A stretch of 64,000 nt of DNA from Mugil cephalus. Lineage: Eukaryota > Chordata > Actinopteri > Mugiliformes > Mugilidae. The DNA is taken from positions 15,098,357-15,162,356 of the forward strand of contig NC_061789.1 of NCBI RefSeq assembly GCF_022458985.1. Reading direction: 5' to 3'. The first letter of the stretch is position 1. Each line of letters starts with the position of its first letter. The notes beneath the pieces are model-generated. The model ran no database searches and was not told where the DNA came from. It saw only the letters and a list, made by a program, of their open reading frames with translations. This document shows, in pieces, positions 40,061-52,749 of the stretch. A program made the position numbers and the translations under genes.

Positions 40061-41704
40061 CGACCGCACTTCAGATCCTCATGCACAGTATGTGCAGTGC
40101 CGCTTAGTTTTTGCACCTTTCACAATTTTCTAAATTTTGTACATCGACGCTAGTAGATAAAGAAAAGCCAGTGAAACAAGCGACAAAGTATACTTGCATC
40201 AAGTACAAGCTGAAAAACAGTTTTTGCAATTAGATCGATTCTCATCATGGCCAAAAAGAATGAATGGATAACCGCACATAGGTCTGTCAGGAAGGTTGTT
40301 CTTTCTGTGCATTTCTTGACTCTTTCCAGGAAAAACAAAAAGCTAAATATCTGCATGCAACTAGTCAAGGTTTCTCAGCTTTTTTAAAATTATTTCCTGA
40401 TCATTTTCTAAACAGAGCATTTGTTGTTTGTGTTGCCATGGCTGTTGCCAAGAAGAAAAAAAAACTTCTTTATCTTCCTTTACGCATATCACATGTTTGT
40501 GCTGCGATATTTAAGTCAGACTAATTATATGCATGTGCCAGTGCATGCATTATTTGTAGTATGTGGATAAATGAACCCTGTGTCTAATCATATGTGTGTC
40601 CTTCTGCAGTGCAGACAACATTCTACTCACACATTAATATGTGAGAGATGCGAAATCACATGTTTGCCCAGAACACTGACATGGGTGCATACTTATTCAT
40701 TCATTACACTGGCATCTTCTTACATATTTTCGTACAATTATGTTTTTATCAAAGATTCTTTTATGTGCTTCTTCTGTAGAGCCTCGTGATACTTTGTACT
40801 TTAATTATTAGCCTACTTTTTTACATAACATCCTTGTATGTATTTTTATTCAGCTACTATTTTCTACATGTTTTTACATAAGTGCTTATTTTTTCAGGAC
40901 AGTAATTAATTGATAAAGATTTCATGCTGCAATGACACAATTATTTTCTCTTTGATGGTTTAATTAAATATGCATGTTAAGTCGTCCTCATGTTGGTGGA
41001 ATAAAATGATGACGTAACACGCACTATTTCATCTTAATACTAGCTGACGCTTGTGTTCACATGATAAAATGTAGATTAAAAGTGGGTCAAGACATGAATA
41101 ACAATCCAGACATTGGTCAGAAACATTGACAGAAGGTGTTTGTTCTGTTGGTTTAGGTCTTCAGCTCTGAGGCTCGTTTGTATTCCCCTCCTGACGTCCT
41201 GTTTGTTGTCTGGGACGCTGTGGCCTCTCTGGGTGTTCCTGTCCCTGCGTGGTCGGACTTGTGAGCAGGCCTCTCAGGGCCGTTGTCATTCCCCGGCCTC
41301 CCTGTGCCGGACACAAGACACTTTGTCACGGGTCAGACTTTCCAGCTCATCCATTTTTCTCTTTTAGCTTCCTATACCTTTGAGTGAGACTCATCTATGT
41401 TCATCTCCATCTCATCTGTTTATTAGCATTATCATCTTGGATAAATAAACTCAACCAACTGTTCCTCATGACTGAGGTGAGGATAGCTCTTTAGGGAGAT
41501 TCCCTAGTCCTAACTGCTCAGCTAACAGTAGCTTTTCAAATTTCCCCCTTTGAATGAAAAATACTGCCACTTGCTGGTATGAAGCATGTATTGGCGGAAC
41601 GTTCATGTGCAACTTGTTGAGGTAGATACCGTCGACATGTGAACATGTCGTGAACACTGTTGGCCTTCACTGCCACAGGTTCTTTGATGGCAGCTTGGTG
41701 TGTC

Positions 41705-41765
41705 CATACTTTTAAGATAAGACAATCCTTTTATTTATCCCACAGTGGGATGTATAGATTTTAAA
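41705..41765 (+). repeat. Retroposon-tail-like repeat
   Basis: A TTTTAAGATAAGACAATCC segment followed by TTTATTTATCCCACAGTGGG resembles the 3' tail motif of common fish LINE/SINE repeats. Only the tail is recognised. Confidence 0.4.
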
Positions 41766-42262
41766 GGTGTGAGATCCACAGGGATAACAACATATCCCAT
41801 GTGCCAGTTTGTGTGTTGCACAGAATTAAATGGAAAGTCATGCCTGGATAAGGTCAAGCACTAACGAGGCTTAACTTCAACCAATCAGAGCAACGAACCA
41901 TTCGTAAGAGACTGCCAAAGAGGGAACAAACTACAGTGCTACCAAGTGTAGCTAGCTATGTTGTTAGCATGTCAGTCACACTGGCTATTATGCAGGTCAA
42001 TAACTGAACTTCTCTTCTGAACACAACACAGATTATTAAAAATATTTTGGTCACATTGTGTATCTGGTTTGCAACACCCCCACTACTATATATAAGACAA
42101 CATTCAGAACGTCCAGGGTATTTAAATTATCTTACTGTGGTAAAAAAAAGAAGCTAAAGTGATGCATTTCTGCACGGACATATTAGGTGAACACTTCCAC
42201 TGTAATGAATGCAGATTCAGCAGAGTAGCGCTTTGAGCTAAATGCTACACTAACATCTGTAT

Positions 42263-42520
42263 GCTAACAATCTCTTTGCACAGTTACAATGCTAACACGC
42301 TAATGTTTGTCCTTTTTGTTTACCACCTCGGTTTAGTGTGTTGGCATGTTAACATTTGAGAACTAGGTCAAAGAACAAGTGAGGCAATATCTAATCACAC
42401 AAGGGTCAGATGTTGACATTATGACCTAAATAAAAAAAGACTCAACAAAAAGTCTTTATTGTTGAGTTGAAATCATCCTCTGGGGAGCGTGAACTTTTGC
42501 ACAACATTCCTGAAAGTGTA
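42263..42520 (+). repeat. Copy of a common teleost interspersed repeat
   Basis: The order of an AATGCTAACACGCTAATGTT segment, a TTGTTTACCACCTCGGTTTA segment, a TGTTAACATTTG segment and then an ATCATCCTCTGGGGA segment matches a repeat I know from many percomorph genomes. This copy is diverged and interrupted. Copies at 48785-48885 and 56090-56320 appear to be other parts of the same family. Confidence 0.55.
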
Positions 42521-43630
42521 AGTACAAAATGCTGAATAGAGGAAATAAATGCAAAAGTTTAGTATGATCAAAATAGGCCTGATAGCTTTTCAAAATAGCT
42601 TTTCTCTCATAAAACTGTACTGATATCCATGTTAAGAATAATTGGCCTAATGGACTAATGCCCGATTAAGTGGAATATTACTAACGCAGTCCATTATGTT
42701 ATACCGACCTTATATATATATATGTTTATGGGGGAATTTTAGTTACAGATAGTACCAGATGGTACCTGCCAAGTTCATTAGTTCAGTTCTGTTCGTATCC
42801 AGAATAATCTACCAGTAAAATCAAGCCTCCTGTCAGAACATCTTCAGCCCTTTTTGCCAGAGATGTAAATTGATGTAAATTCGCTCCCTGTGTTGTTTAG
42901 GTGCTAAGGGAGCATCCGCTGTATTTAATGAGGCCATTATGTTTCTGCATGAATTAGTGCCCACAGCTGTAGAGCAGCAGGACCAAGATAAAAGGCAGAA
43001 TTATTACTGACAGTGTGAGAATAATGGCAGTATTATTCCTGCCTCATAAATCTGGGGTAACTAAATTTCACTTACAGAGATGGATTAGCTGTTTGTTTGC
43101 CGAGGTTTGAACTGCTACAGTTCCCGCACAGTGGTGATCAGTCCACTAATCAAGTAGATGAATAAACAGATTTTTAAGTTTGAGGTTCTTCTGAAGTTGG
43201 CTGGAGGAAATGTCAAAGCTGGCCTTGGCAAACGTGCGTGTTGGCAGCCTCAAATGGCACAAAGAGAGACAGGGAGATTTGCTTTGTAGAACATTTCACT
43301 ATAAATCTTCTCGTTTGATTCCACAAAACTGCATTTGGTCTGCTGGGTTTTACCAGGAGGGACAAAACATGTTACAGAACAAAACTGAACAAAACTGATT
43401 ATTCATCACCTGCTGAGTGGAGGTGAGGTTCTCCACCAGCATCCAAGCAGCATCTCAGCACTGGAAGATTAATTTGTGCAAATTAAAATCTTTTATACCT
43501 GGTGAAGATGTGTATGAACTGACCAGTTTTTCTTTTTCCCTACCTTCATAAAGGAGCAAAAACACAAGGGCTTGATTGGAAGGACCAACGTGAAAAAGTT
43601 TTGTCAATCATACATTTTCTTTTCTTTTAG

Positions 43631-43965
43631 TCCTTCGATCCAGACGTGAAGCTGCTCTTCCAGCACTGACAGGTGAACCTGAAGAAAGAGAAAAACGATC
43701 TCCCATCTCACGATGACGGGGGGCCTTGAAAAGGTGACTATGAAGACATTCCTCAGAAGTCAGTTCAAAGCGAAGTTTCATGTACTGCCTTCCTCCCCAT
43801 GGATATTAATAAATAAAAGTTTGAAGAAAGTGCAGAAGGAAGCTTTTAATCCTCTGGCTTTGATTCCGCTGTGGGAGATATTGAAGATGTGCACCGTCTG
43901 AGCTACAAAGTGGTTGAGCTAACTGCTGGGGAGCATCGTGGCCTCTGTCAGCTGCTCAAGTGAGT
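43631..43965 (+). pseudogene. Unidentified decayed coding-like fragment
   Basis: One frame reads like protein over about 110 codons but is broken by about four in-frame stops. It begins after a T-rich tract ending in TTTTAG with SFDPDVKLLFQH. It then runs through KGDYEDIPQKSVQSEVS and MDINK, and ends with GDIEDVHRLSYKVVEL and AGEHRGLCQLLK, next to a GTGAGT-like donor. The composition (many D/E/K/S, few repeats) looks like a real protein rather than chance, which suggests a pseudogene or exon remnant. I do not recognise the family. Chance cannot be excluded. Confidence 0.3.
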
Positions 43966-46462
43966 TTTAATCTGTTGGTTATGACAGATTACTAGTGGTA
44001 AATAATTTGTGGGTCATAATGAAGCTGCAAACAAGACCTCAAACAAGGATCCTATTGAACTGACGCTTGTAGATAAACACTACAAGCTAACAAACCTGCA
44101 AGACCTGCAATAAAGTCCACTTTATAATATTTTAAGTTTATCATGTCTGATTGCAGAAGTGTATCTACTAAATACCAGTAAATGTCAACATTCGTATCAT
44201 CCATCCGTGAAATATAAAAATATACCAAGATCTGATATGTGTTGAAATTTGAGCGTAATGAAAGCCCATGTTTTCAATTATACTTAACTATCATTTATCA
44301 CCAAACAGCTTGTTTGAAAAATCAGTCAGCTGAGATGATTTTAACTGTGGACAGACATCCTGCACTGATACATTAAGAGGAACTTACTTGTACAATATGG
44401 CGGTTGAATTTATGCTTTGCTGCCATGAACCAGGTATCCACATGTTTTTCATTTACCTCTGACCTTATACGACAGTTTTTCCCCCATTTTTTCATTTGGT
44501 TATTTGATCCATTTGTTCACCCACATTTGTCTCGTGTGTCTTATGACCAGCCATGACTAAAACTACCACAGGCATTTTAATAAATGAGATCACTTTTGGT
44601 CTATTGTCACGTGTGCCTTTTACTCGCTCAACAGCTGTGAGCCATACACAGCTTTATGTTTGTTTTGTTTTTGTTTTTTTGATCATCAAAACTTTAATCC
44701 GTTTCTAATTGTATTATACCTTTGTTTCCTGCCAGCTCGTTTCAAGTTGGGCGAGGCACGCACTGAGTAAAGCTGATTGATGCCAGACAAATATCGCAAA
44801 TCTTTGAGTTCAAAGATGATTCCAGTTTATTTCAAACTTTCCAAACAATTATTTTTTCATTAATCAAACCTTATGTGTTGAGTGTGACTGTGTTTCAGTG
44901 TGGCTGAGCGTAAACACAGAAACAAGCTGCCTGGAGCGGCTAATTTTGCTAACCGTATCAGGGATCTCTGTCCCTTCAGTGGAGAGCAGCATTATATATG
45001 AAGTGGTATTGATCTTTTTCAGGTCAGAATAACTCATTCACATTTATGAAATAATTGTTGGGTAATATCTCCCCTAAGTTATTTCGAAGTCTGACTCGTC
45101 CCGCTGTCGTTCTTTAGTGGCTGCAATTAAGGTTTTTGTCCTCTTCAGTTTAAGACGTCACACAAAAATCAAATGTGAAATGTAATGAATTCCTGCACAC
45201 ATGTGTCCATTTATCTGTGTTAACATTTCATAGTGTCTGACTCACGCTTCCATTATGCCACCAGATAAATGTTAAAGCTGCCATACTGTCTTTTTTTAAA
45301 CTAATGTGAGTGGCCTTTCACTCAGTATTTGGTTGTATAAAAGGTGCATTCTGACTCAGCGGCTGCAGCAGGAGCTCTTCTTTACTTATCACGCTGTGCT
45401 TGAACAAAGCCGGTGACCATCAACTGTATCTTACCACTGAGTATTTTTTTGCAGAGCAGCCCGAACATCACCTTGAAACTCCAAAGATATTCTTCAATAT
45501 TTGATTTTCGTGATCTGCCCCCACAGTTACATAAGCAGATACGTGGTTCATTTTACTGACCATGAAGATGATCCTTTTTTATCTACATGAGAATGTAAAA
45601 AGAAAAAAACACCAAAACATTTCTGTTTACATGGTCATTAGTGGAGCAGAGCTTCTTTCACTTCAGTGTATTTAGGCCCGAGCCAATTAAGTTTGATCCA
45701 ACAAATCTTCTGAAACAGCTGAATAGTGAAGGAATCGGGAAAGATGAGGTCTCCAGTTTTTAATAAGCTGCAGCGACTTCTGACGGAACGCTAGTCGCAG
45801 CACCTTATTAAAAGCTCCAAATGAAATGGTGATTTTGATCAGTTAATACACTTTCAATGACATTACCAACAAATAATGCAGCTGGAAAGCATTCAGTGAA
45901 CTAACTGCATCAAAAGGAAAAAAAGGAAAAAGAAAGACACTAGTTGCAATGCGAGGAATGAATAAACAAGCAGGACTAAGATATTTTCAACATATACTGT
46001 ATAATCCATACATCAACCACAAAACCCATGACTCAAATTAAAATTAAACCGCTTCAGTGGCTGTAAGGAGGTGTTTACAATGAGGCTGATTATAATGAGA
46101 TAAAATGACAGAACAGAACTGACAAATATTCCCAATGAGCACTATACCATAGAGAAATATAGAAATACAGTAAATGGCATGAAAGTCTTTAAAGATGAAA
46201 CAATTTTTTTTAGAGGTGATGAAAAGAAATACTGAACTCAGCGCTGACATTTACACTATGAGCTAAGCTTTTGCTTATTTATACATTTAGAGACTTGTTT
46301 GTCCATCATTCTCTCTCTTTTAGCTCTGGTTTTCGTTTCCACGTATGTTCAGGTCACATAGCGAGAGTGAACCAAAACATCAAAGTTCAGCATTTAGCTA
46401 AAACTCACTCTGGCTGCATTTGCTGATTAGATATTCCAACTTAACTGGTTACACGGAACAGT

Positions 46463-46580
46463 TGTTCAGCGTTGCTGCCCGCATGGTTTCCAGCTCTGTT
46501 CTGACATTTTCAAATCTTTTCAGCTTTTTTGAACAGCTAGTTGGTTTGTTACCTCCATGTTTCGCCCCTGAACATTTTAT
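46463..46580 (+). repeat. Interspersed repeat, copy 1
   Basis: A segment with GTTGCTGCCCGCATGGTTT, a TTTTCAAATCTTTTC stretch, CAGCTAGTTGG and CCTCCATGTTTCGCC aligns with the segment at 57200-57290, allowing gaps. Two copies on the same strand in one window show that it is dispersed. Confidence 0.5.
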
Positions 46581-46589
46581 CACACACAG

Positions 46590-46690
46590 TGTACCAATCA
46601 GGCGCGACATTAAAGCTATTGACAGGAGAGATAATAACACTGACCATCTTGTGACAAACATGTACCGCTGTCTAGAGTCTGGACCACACC
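46590..46690 (+). mobile_element. Fragment of the 5' end of a Tc1-like element
   Basis: The order TGTACCAATCAGGCGCGACA, ATTGACAGGAGAGATAATAA and CACTGACCATCTTGTGAC is a diverged match to the left end of a fish Tc1-type element that starts with a CAATCAGGCATAACATTATG-like segment. No transposase is left. Confidence 0.5.
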
Positions 46691-48784
46691 AGGCACACCC
46701 ACCCCCTAGCAATGACACTCCTTGATAGCAAACCTACTATTACTGTTTTAAACCTTTCCCGGCGTCCCACAGGGATCTGTACTTGGACCACTTAAAGGAA
46801 CTCTATGTCCATATTATTAGTAATTTTCATCCTGTGTCCGGATGCAGCCTGACACAAGTCTGTTCTGACCAAGGTAGGTCTATGAAGCGTTCTTATTTTC
46901 ATTATTAGTAGATCACTAGAGGTCTATACAGGCTAGCAGAGCTGTAGAATCAGTGAATTCATCACTACAACTGGTCTGTTACACATTACATTTTTTATTC
47001 ACATTGATACATTATAAAATAGCAACTATAGCTGCTTTAAATCACTAAAAACGACGAGAAGAACGTGTTCAAAACACATTTGGATCATGAAGCGTCTTGT
47101 ATTTTTAAAAAGAAGAACCTATTACAGGCTGGATTGTTTACTACCGTGTAGCACGGTGGGCCTTTCTCTGTCTGCAGTCTGCAGATAATCAGCCAGCGTT
47201 AATATTCTGAGCAGCCAACGCCAGGGTCAGGAGGAGCTACCATATCTGCCTCTCTGAACATCCTTTTCTGCACGTCTGAATAAACGCATGAGATTCCGTG
47301 CCTAGAGGAGGGAACTCACACAAGCTCGTTTGTGCACACGCACTCATTAATTACAGCCGAGCCGAGTACATCAGTCTCCAATCAGGTTGTTTGGAAAGCT
47401 GCATGGAGCTTGTTGTTTCCCTGAATCTCTACAATGAAGGTGGAGAGTGCAAAGGTGGAATGAACCATAGAGACACAGGGTGAAATAAACCAGGATAACA
47501 GTGTGATTTAATTATAATCGGGGTGACAGCACCTGCAATAAAATATTATTAATAATAACAATAGGATAACAATTTGATATTTATTAGTCTACATGCACGT
47601 CAGCCAGAGAAGGTTTATCAGGCGTCCCTGCAAACTATTGGATGCAGATTTTCAATCATTTCCTGCACAGCTACAAGCTTTAATTTACTGTTTATAGCCT
47701 CGGCATGATGCGGTGTGCTGTAGCCAAGAGAGGACTTGAATCATTTTAATCCTTCTCGTCTTGAGATTGTAAGACGAAAACAAGCTATTGACTATTAACG
47801 CTTTTGTCTCCTGAGAATTACGAACCACTCGCTTCACTTAACAGGCTTTCAATGGAGAGTCACAGTGGATAGAGGTGGTGATGAAAATAAATATTCTTCC
47901 TACTTTTTTGTTGTCAAGGGAGAAAAAAAACAAAAAAGAAAAAAAACACAACCAAGCAAGGGAGAGAGCGGTGTCAGAGTGCAGTTAATGTTCCCTCGGC
48001 GCACGTGTCCACGCACTGTCGCCGCACAAGCGGCTCTCATTTGCCATAGTGCTGTGGCCTGTGTGGGGGCGTCTGCTTTCTCTGCTGGTAAAAAAAAAGG
48101 GCACATGGCAGATGTGCGCTGTGACAAATCCCAATACCCTTCACCTGCTTGCACTTGTGTCCTCTGTACATGTGCAGCAGCAGCAACAACAACAGCAGGG
48201 TTTAGAGACTGAAGACCGACCGGTTTGGAGAAGTTTGTTTCATAATCAAGCGGAGACACTAACATATCAAAGGAGAGGATGTCATGAATATGGAAGACAG
48301 AGCGGTGCATGAAATATTAATTCATCAATTAGTGGCTTCAAATTAGACTCAATCAGACAGCTGTTGAGGTTAGGCGGACGTTTGAACGTGGCTTTGCTTT
48401 CTTACTGTGTCCAGACATGAGCTGAGACCCCAGTAAACACGATGCTACCTCACTTAGGTTATATTAGCATACACACTGAAGACAAGGGGAAACAGTTACC
48501 CTCTGTTCAAATTAAATCCACCTAAAGCTCCCCCCGTATAAAAAAGTGATTTGGTTGGTAACTTATGAGTATTTTGCGCCTTGGTTTGATTAGCAAAGAG
48601 AGATTCACAGGCAAAAAGTCACCAATCAAAAGAAATTAGAGAACAGAGCCCATGAGCGAAGAGCCCCGTGAGGCCCCACTTAGACACAGCACTGCTTTGA
48701 GCTTAATGCCGACGTGCTGATTGGTGAAATATACTCAGTAAACTAAAATATTTCACTACGTGGGTAAGGAGTGATTTCAGGTCA

Positions 48785-48885
48785 TCATGACATTTCATGG
48801 CAATCTGTCCTATAAACACAAATGTGACCTTGTTGGTAGCACTTGAAGAAAAGTAAGGGGATCATTTGAATGAATGAGATTAGTC
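48785..48885 (+). repeat. Copy of a common teleost interspersed repeat
   Basis: CATTTCATGGCAATCTGTCC followed by a CACAAATGTGACC segment and GAAAAGTAAGGGGATCA matches the TTTCATGGCAATCC core region of the same family as at 42263-42520. It is short and diverged. Confidence 0.55.
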
Positions 48886-51800
48886 ATTTGTGTTTGACCA
48901 CTTACTCATCAAGCTGGTTAAATTTCAGCAATGTGATCTCAAAGTGGTCTCAGTATTAATGTGTGAGCAAACACTTGGGGCCTCTGGAGATTAACATATA
49001 AATATCTGAAGTTTTAATTGGAACTGTCAACAGTTTTGACTGCTTCATGCACCAGCGTTTTTCTTACATGTCCCTCTTGCTATGCGAACGCAGCATTTAG
49101 AGTAATTGCATAACAGTACCAATCTTTCTCCTGATCTTTGCCTCTACTTCGGTCTCCCCGCGCTCACAGAGATTGCCATCGGGCTGGGAAATTGAGTCTG
49201 GTTATCTGAGGAAAGCTCTAACAAACAGGCCAGTAACTGGCTCCCCTGTGTCTGACTCCTGGCGAGATTAAAACCCCTGGATGTCAGCCCATGGGGGATT
49301 CATGGCGCAGTGTGGCATTCTGGGAAAATGCCGCCGTAACCTTGATTGAAGGAGTCCCAGCTGGTGGGTGGATTTTTATTATGTGTGGAGGAAAACAAAA
49401 GTCGGGGCAAATGAGGACAAACGTGAGGCGCCAATCATTGGTCACCACTAACGCTGCATTTTTGCACGAACATGCCAGGTTAGTTCCACATACTGACAGA
49501 ACGTGTGTTTGTTTCTGGTGCATATGATGTAAAGAAGCACATAGGGTAACTTCCTCCCAGCCCTGGGATCTCATTATTCCTGCCCAAGGAGAATTGATCA
49601 AACAATGCAGTCAAACACGCTGCTATGATAATGAGCCAACACTCAGCTAATTATCTGCCCTTAGACCTCCTGCAGGAAAACTGCCTCAGCTGGCCCAACG
49701 CTGATCCTCACTGTCCTCCAGCTCAGTCTGGGTTTCACTCTCAGCCGACGGCAGCTTTAAAGTTGGCCCTCACACAGTGCAGCAGGCATGTCAGACTCTG
49801 ATCGCTTTAAAGGATGGGACAGTGTTTGGGTGACAACAGCAGTGACAGCCCCTTCGGCAAAGAAGCAAAAGTGCAGGGAAAAAAAAAAAAATAGCAACTA
49901 CTCATATGGTCAAAACTGAGAACCAGACAAACAAGTCAAAATCCAAATGGACCCAACTTTTCCTGCTTAATAAAACTGAGTCTGTTGTTCCACATAAATA
50001 AGACATAGGCTAAATTTTCAATTTCACTTTTGTAGAAGGAAGGGTCCAACTAAAAGCTAACTAGCCTAGCTTAGCAGAGTAGCCTCTTACTCCTGTGGAT
50101 TTCATTTTCTTTTTATGTGATCAAGGTGCCCTTAAATCACAAACTGCAGTGCAGACATATTTTATTAATACTCTAAATCTGCAGGAAAGGATGAACAAAA
50201 CTACTCCCCAATTTGTTGCACTATCCCTTTAAAGTTGGTCACTCTCCTGTTAAGTGTAAGTGCACACCTGTCCCTGGAGAAATTTACAAATGCCAGAATC
50301 ACCTCTGCTCCTCTTCAGGGACTTGCAGTCTTATTTAAGGTGTTGCCTGCTCATTAATTCTTTGTAGGATGTGAGCAGCTGACAGAAGCGTCCAGACTCA
50401 TACAGCACGTAGGTGTGAATGGTAGAATAATAAACTCTGAGATTAATTCAGCAGTAATCTCACAGTGTGGAAAAAAAGGAAAAAATGATCAGCGTGTTTG
50501 TGTCCCTTTGTCCTGGCTCTGTATTTGTCCGTCTTCCTGGAGACTAATTCCTTTGCTGGCAGAATAGGAGCATGGCGATGAAGGTGATGAGTCAGGACGT
50601 GGTGAATTAAAAAAGACCCTCTGACTTCATGTTACTGAGCGAGACGGACGTCGCATGTGAAGACGCTGGCAGAATAATCAAACCGCTGCTCTGCTGTTTA
50701 TTCTGCTCACATGGCTCCATGCTGCTTTCACGTCCACACAGAGATGTCTGCATGTCTCTGAAACTGACATGTAATCAAAACTTCCTGAAGCTATAGCCTA
50801 AAACATCTGACTTTGATCCTTTGACCAAGTCAGTTCAGGTCAGATGGTTTATACTTATTAGTTATCATTACTTTTTAAAGAATTTTACAAACTTGAATTA
50901 CATTTACGATCCCTGTTTGTTCTATTATGTTTTTATGTGTTATTTTTAAAGGTACTGGTCATTTAGTCTCCCCACAGGATGAACCCTGGTTCATCACTTT
51001 TCACCTTGCGCCATCGTATTTTTGATTTCTACAATACTTTAGGACCAGAGCAAAGCCCGTAAGCATATTTTCTGTGAACCTATGATATGAGGTTATGAGC
51101 TGTTAGCTATTGCCATTCAACAGAGTTTTGAAAAGGGCCATGAGATGCGAGGAGTTCATCAGAAAAAAATCTATCTGAGTGAATTTACAGTAACGCGGAG
51201 TTACTCATTCCCAACAACATTAGAAACACTTCGGTTTTTAAAATCAGGTGATAATTTTACCTCCTTACCATTACACAGCCCACACACAGCCCGAGCAGCA
51301 TCTCAGCCTGAGGCCTTTTCACAGTAAACCACATCCTCCTCTCCAGGATCATTAAGTGTGCCATTGTAGAGTTTAATCAATACAACAAACCACAGTGTTT
51401 TTGAAAAGCAGCTCTTCAGTCTGGTTGAATTCCACCACGTGTTCCTCTCTCGTCTCTTTATATATTTATTTTTTGTCAATGTGAACCATCGATTTCGAAA
51501 TGCCACTGAGTCACAGCCACACATTTCTCCAGGTACACGCTGTGCTTTGCTTTGCTTTCCTTTCATGCTGCATTCACTGACGTGGGAAACAAGGGGGAAA
51601 CTGGTAGTCATGTCTTTGTTTGTCAACTTAAAGATAAAAAATATAGTATTATGCATTAGATGCAACACCAAAACGTTCGGCTACATTTCCTTACAGGAGA
51701 AAGATAATTTTCCCTTGCCAACACTGACAGTTCAAAGAAAATTATGCAAAATAAGCCTAAATGAATTCTGGAAACAGTCTGCGGAACAAAGCTATAGTTT

Positions 51801-52299
51801 GTATCCTACAAATGTCTCAGCTAAAAGGCTACAAATACAAGAATATATCAGTTAAATTATTAACTGTTAAAAAAATCTTCTTCTTCTTCTTTTATTAAAG
51901 GCCATTTAAAATCTCTTTAAACATTTTCTCTCACCACCAAAAAAAAGAAACATACGGAAATGAGAAAAACACTTTTTAGCTTTTATATAAATAGTTTTTT
52001 TTTTTTTTTTTAGTTTTTTAATATAGCATTAATGATTCGATATATGGTAAAAATACAAAAATGTGACAAAGGTAACATGAGACCAAAGACAGAAGCCGGA
52101 GAAAGAACGTTTTCAGCCATCTCTGGTCATAATAAGACGGGCTCAAACTTGAATGTCTAAGCGCAACCTAATTATCATCTAATATCAATTCCAATAGCCA
52201 TCTCCATTTTAAACCATAACAGAATCATTATGAACTCATTAAATCTTTTGTTCTCCTCATAATTTGAGCAGGCCTTTGTTGGACGTTGAATTCCTGCAA

Positions 52300-52608
52300 T
52301 CTGTGAAGGCGTCATGACCTCAGCGGAGCGCACCGCGGCTCTTCGCTCTGATTGGGCCGCTGGGAGCGGTGGGCGTGTCCGCCGGCGGAGTGCGGAGACA
52401 ATAGAGAGCGGGTCCAGGGAGAGTCAGCGGCCGAGAGGAGGTGATTGTGAACGGCGGCGCAGACGTCCCGGGTCCCCGCTGAGGTTTGAGCTGCAGACTC
52501 CGGTCCGCACTGCGAGGCACAAATAAAGCTGCTTGGAGGACGTTTGCTGTCAGAGAATTAGCAGAGCGTCGTCTGGATGGACTGACAGCTGCAGCATACA
52601 GAGAAAAG
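52300..52608 (+). promoter_or_regulatory. CpG-rich promoter and probable non-coding exon 1 of the SBK1-like gene
   Basis: A sharp CpG-rich island starts near 52314 after about 12 kb of AT-rich DNA. It has an inverted CCAAT box (ATTGG at 52351-52355) and a GC-type box (GGGCGTG at about 52371-52377). The tract then runs without a good start codon to GAGAAAAG followed by GT at 52609, a possible splice donor. The SBK1-like coding exon has an acceptor 54 bases before its ATG, so a 5' UTR exon must exist upstream. This island is the best candidate, 7.3 kb away. The link is inferred. Confidence 0.5.
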
Positions 52609-52714
52609 GTTCGTCTTTAATCAAACCGAACCAATTAACTGATAATTAAAGGCTGCTCCAGGTGTGTTTGCACGCATTCTCAGCTCTGGTTCTGCTTTTG
52701 ACTGCGTGTCTTTT

Positions 52715-52749
<35 letters not shown>

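Larger units (their letters stand above)
40061..52299. other. Gene-poor region of about 12 kb
   Basis: I find no supported intact gene on either strand. The region holds the repeat copies and the decayed fragment listed separately, a (TA)n run near 42713-42723, an A run at about 49879-49891, a (CTT)n run near 51878-51890 and a T run near 51997-52011. The stretch at 41130-41460 is C/T-rich and ends near a plus-strand AATAAA; it resembles a retroelement-derived or UTR-like tract but cannot be named. Longer open frames (for example 51439-51855) show no family motif. Confidence 0.55.

Noticed and set aside
41113-41460. C/T-rich tract with an 84-codon frame as a possible gene
   Set aside because: No recognisable protein and no splice context; a retroelement or UTR-like remnant is as likely, so it is only mentioned in the gene-poor region entry.
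47865-48312. Overlapping open frames on both strands near a CAG/CAA run
   Set aside because: Low-complexity A runs and a short triplet run explain them; no protein-like pattern.
51439-51855. 138-codon open frame on the plus strand
   Set aside because: No family motif, no splice or promoter context, and composition like random AT-rich DNA.
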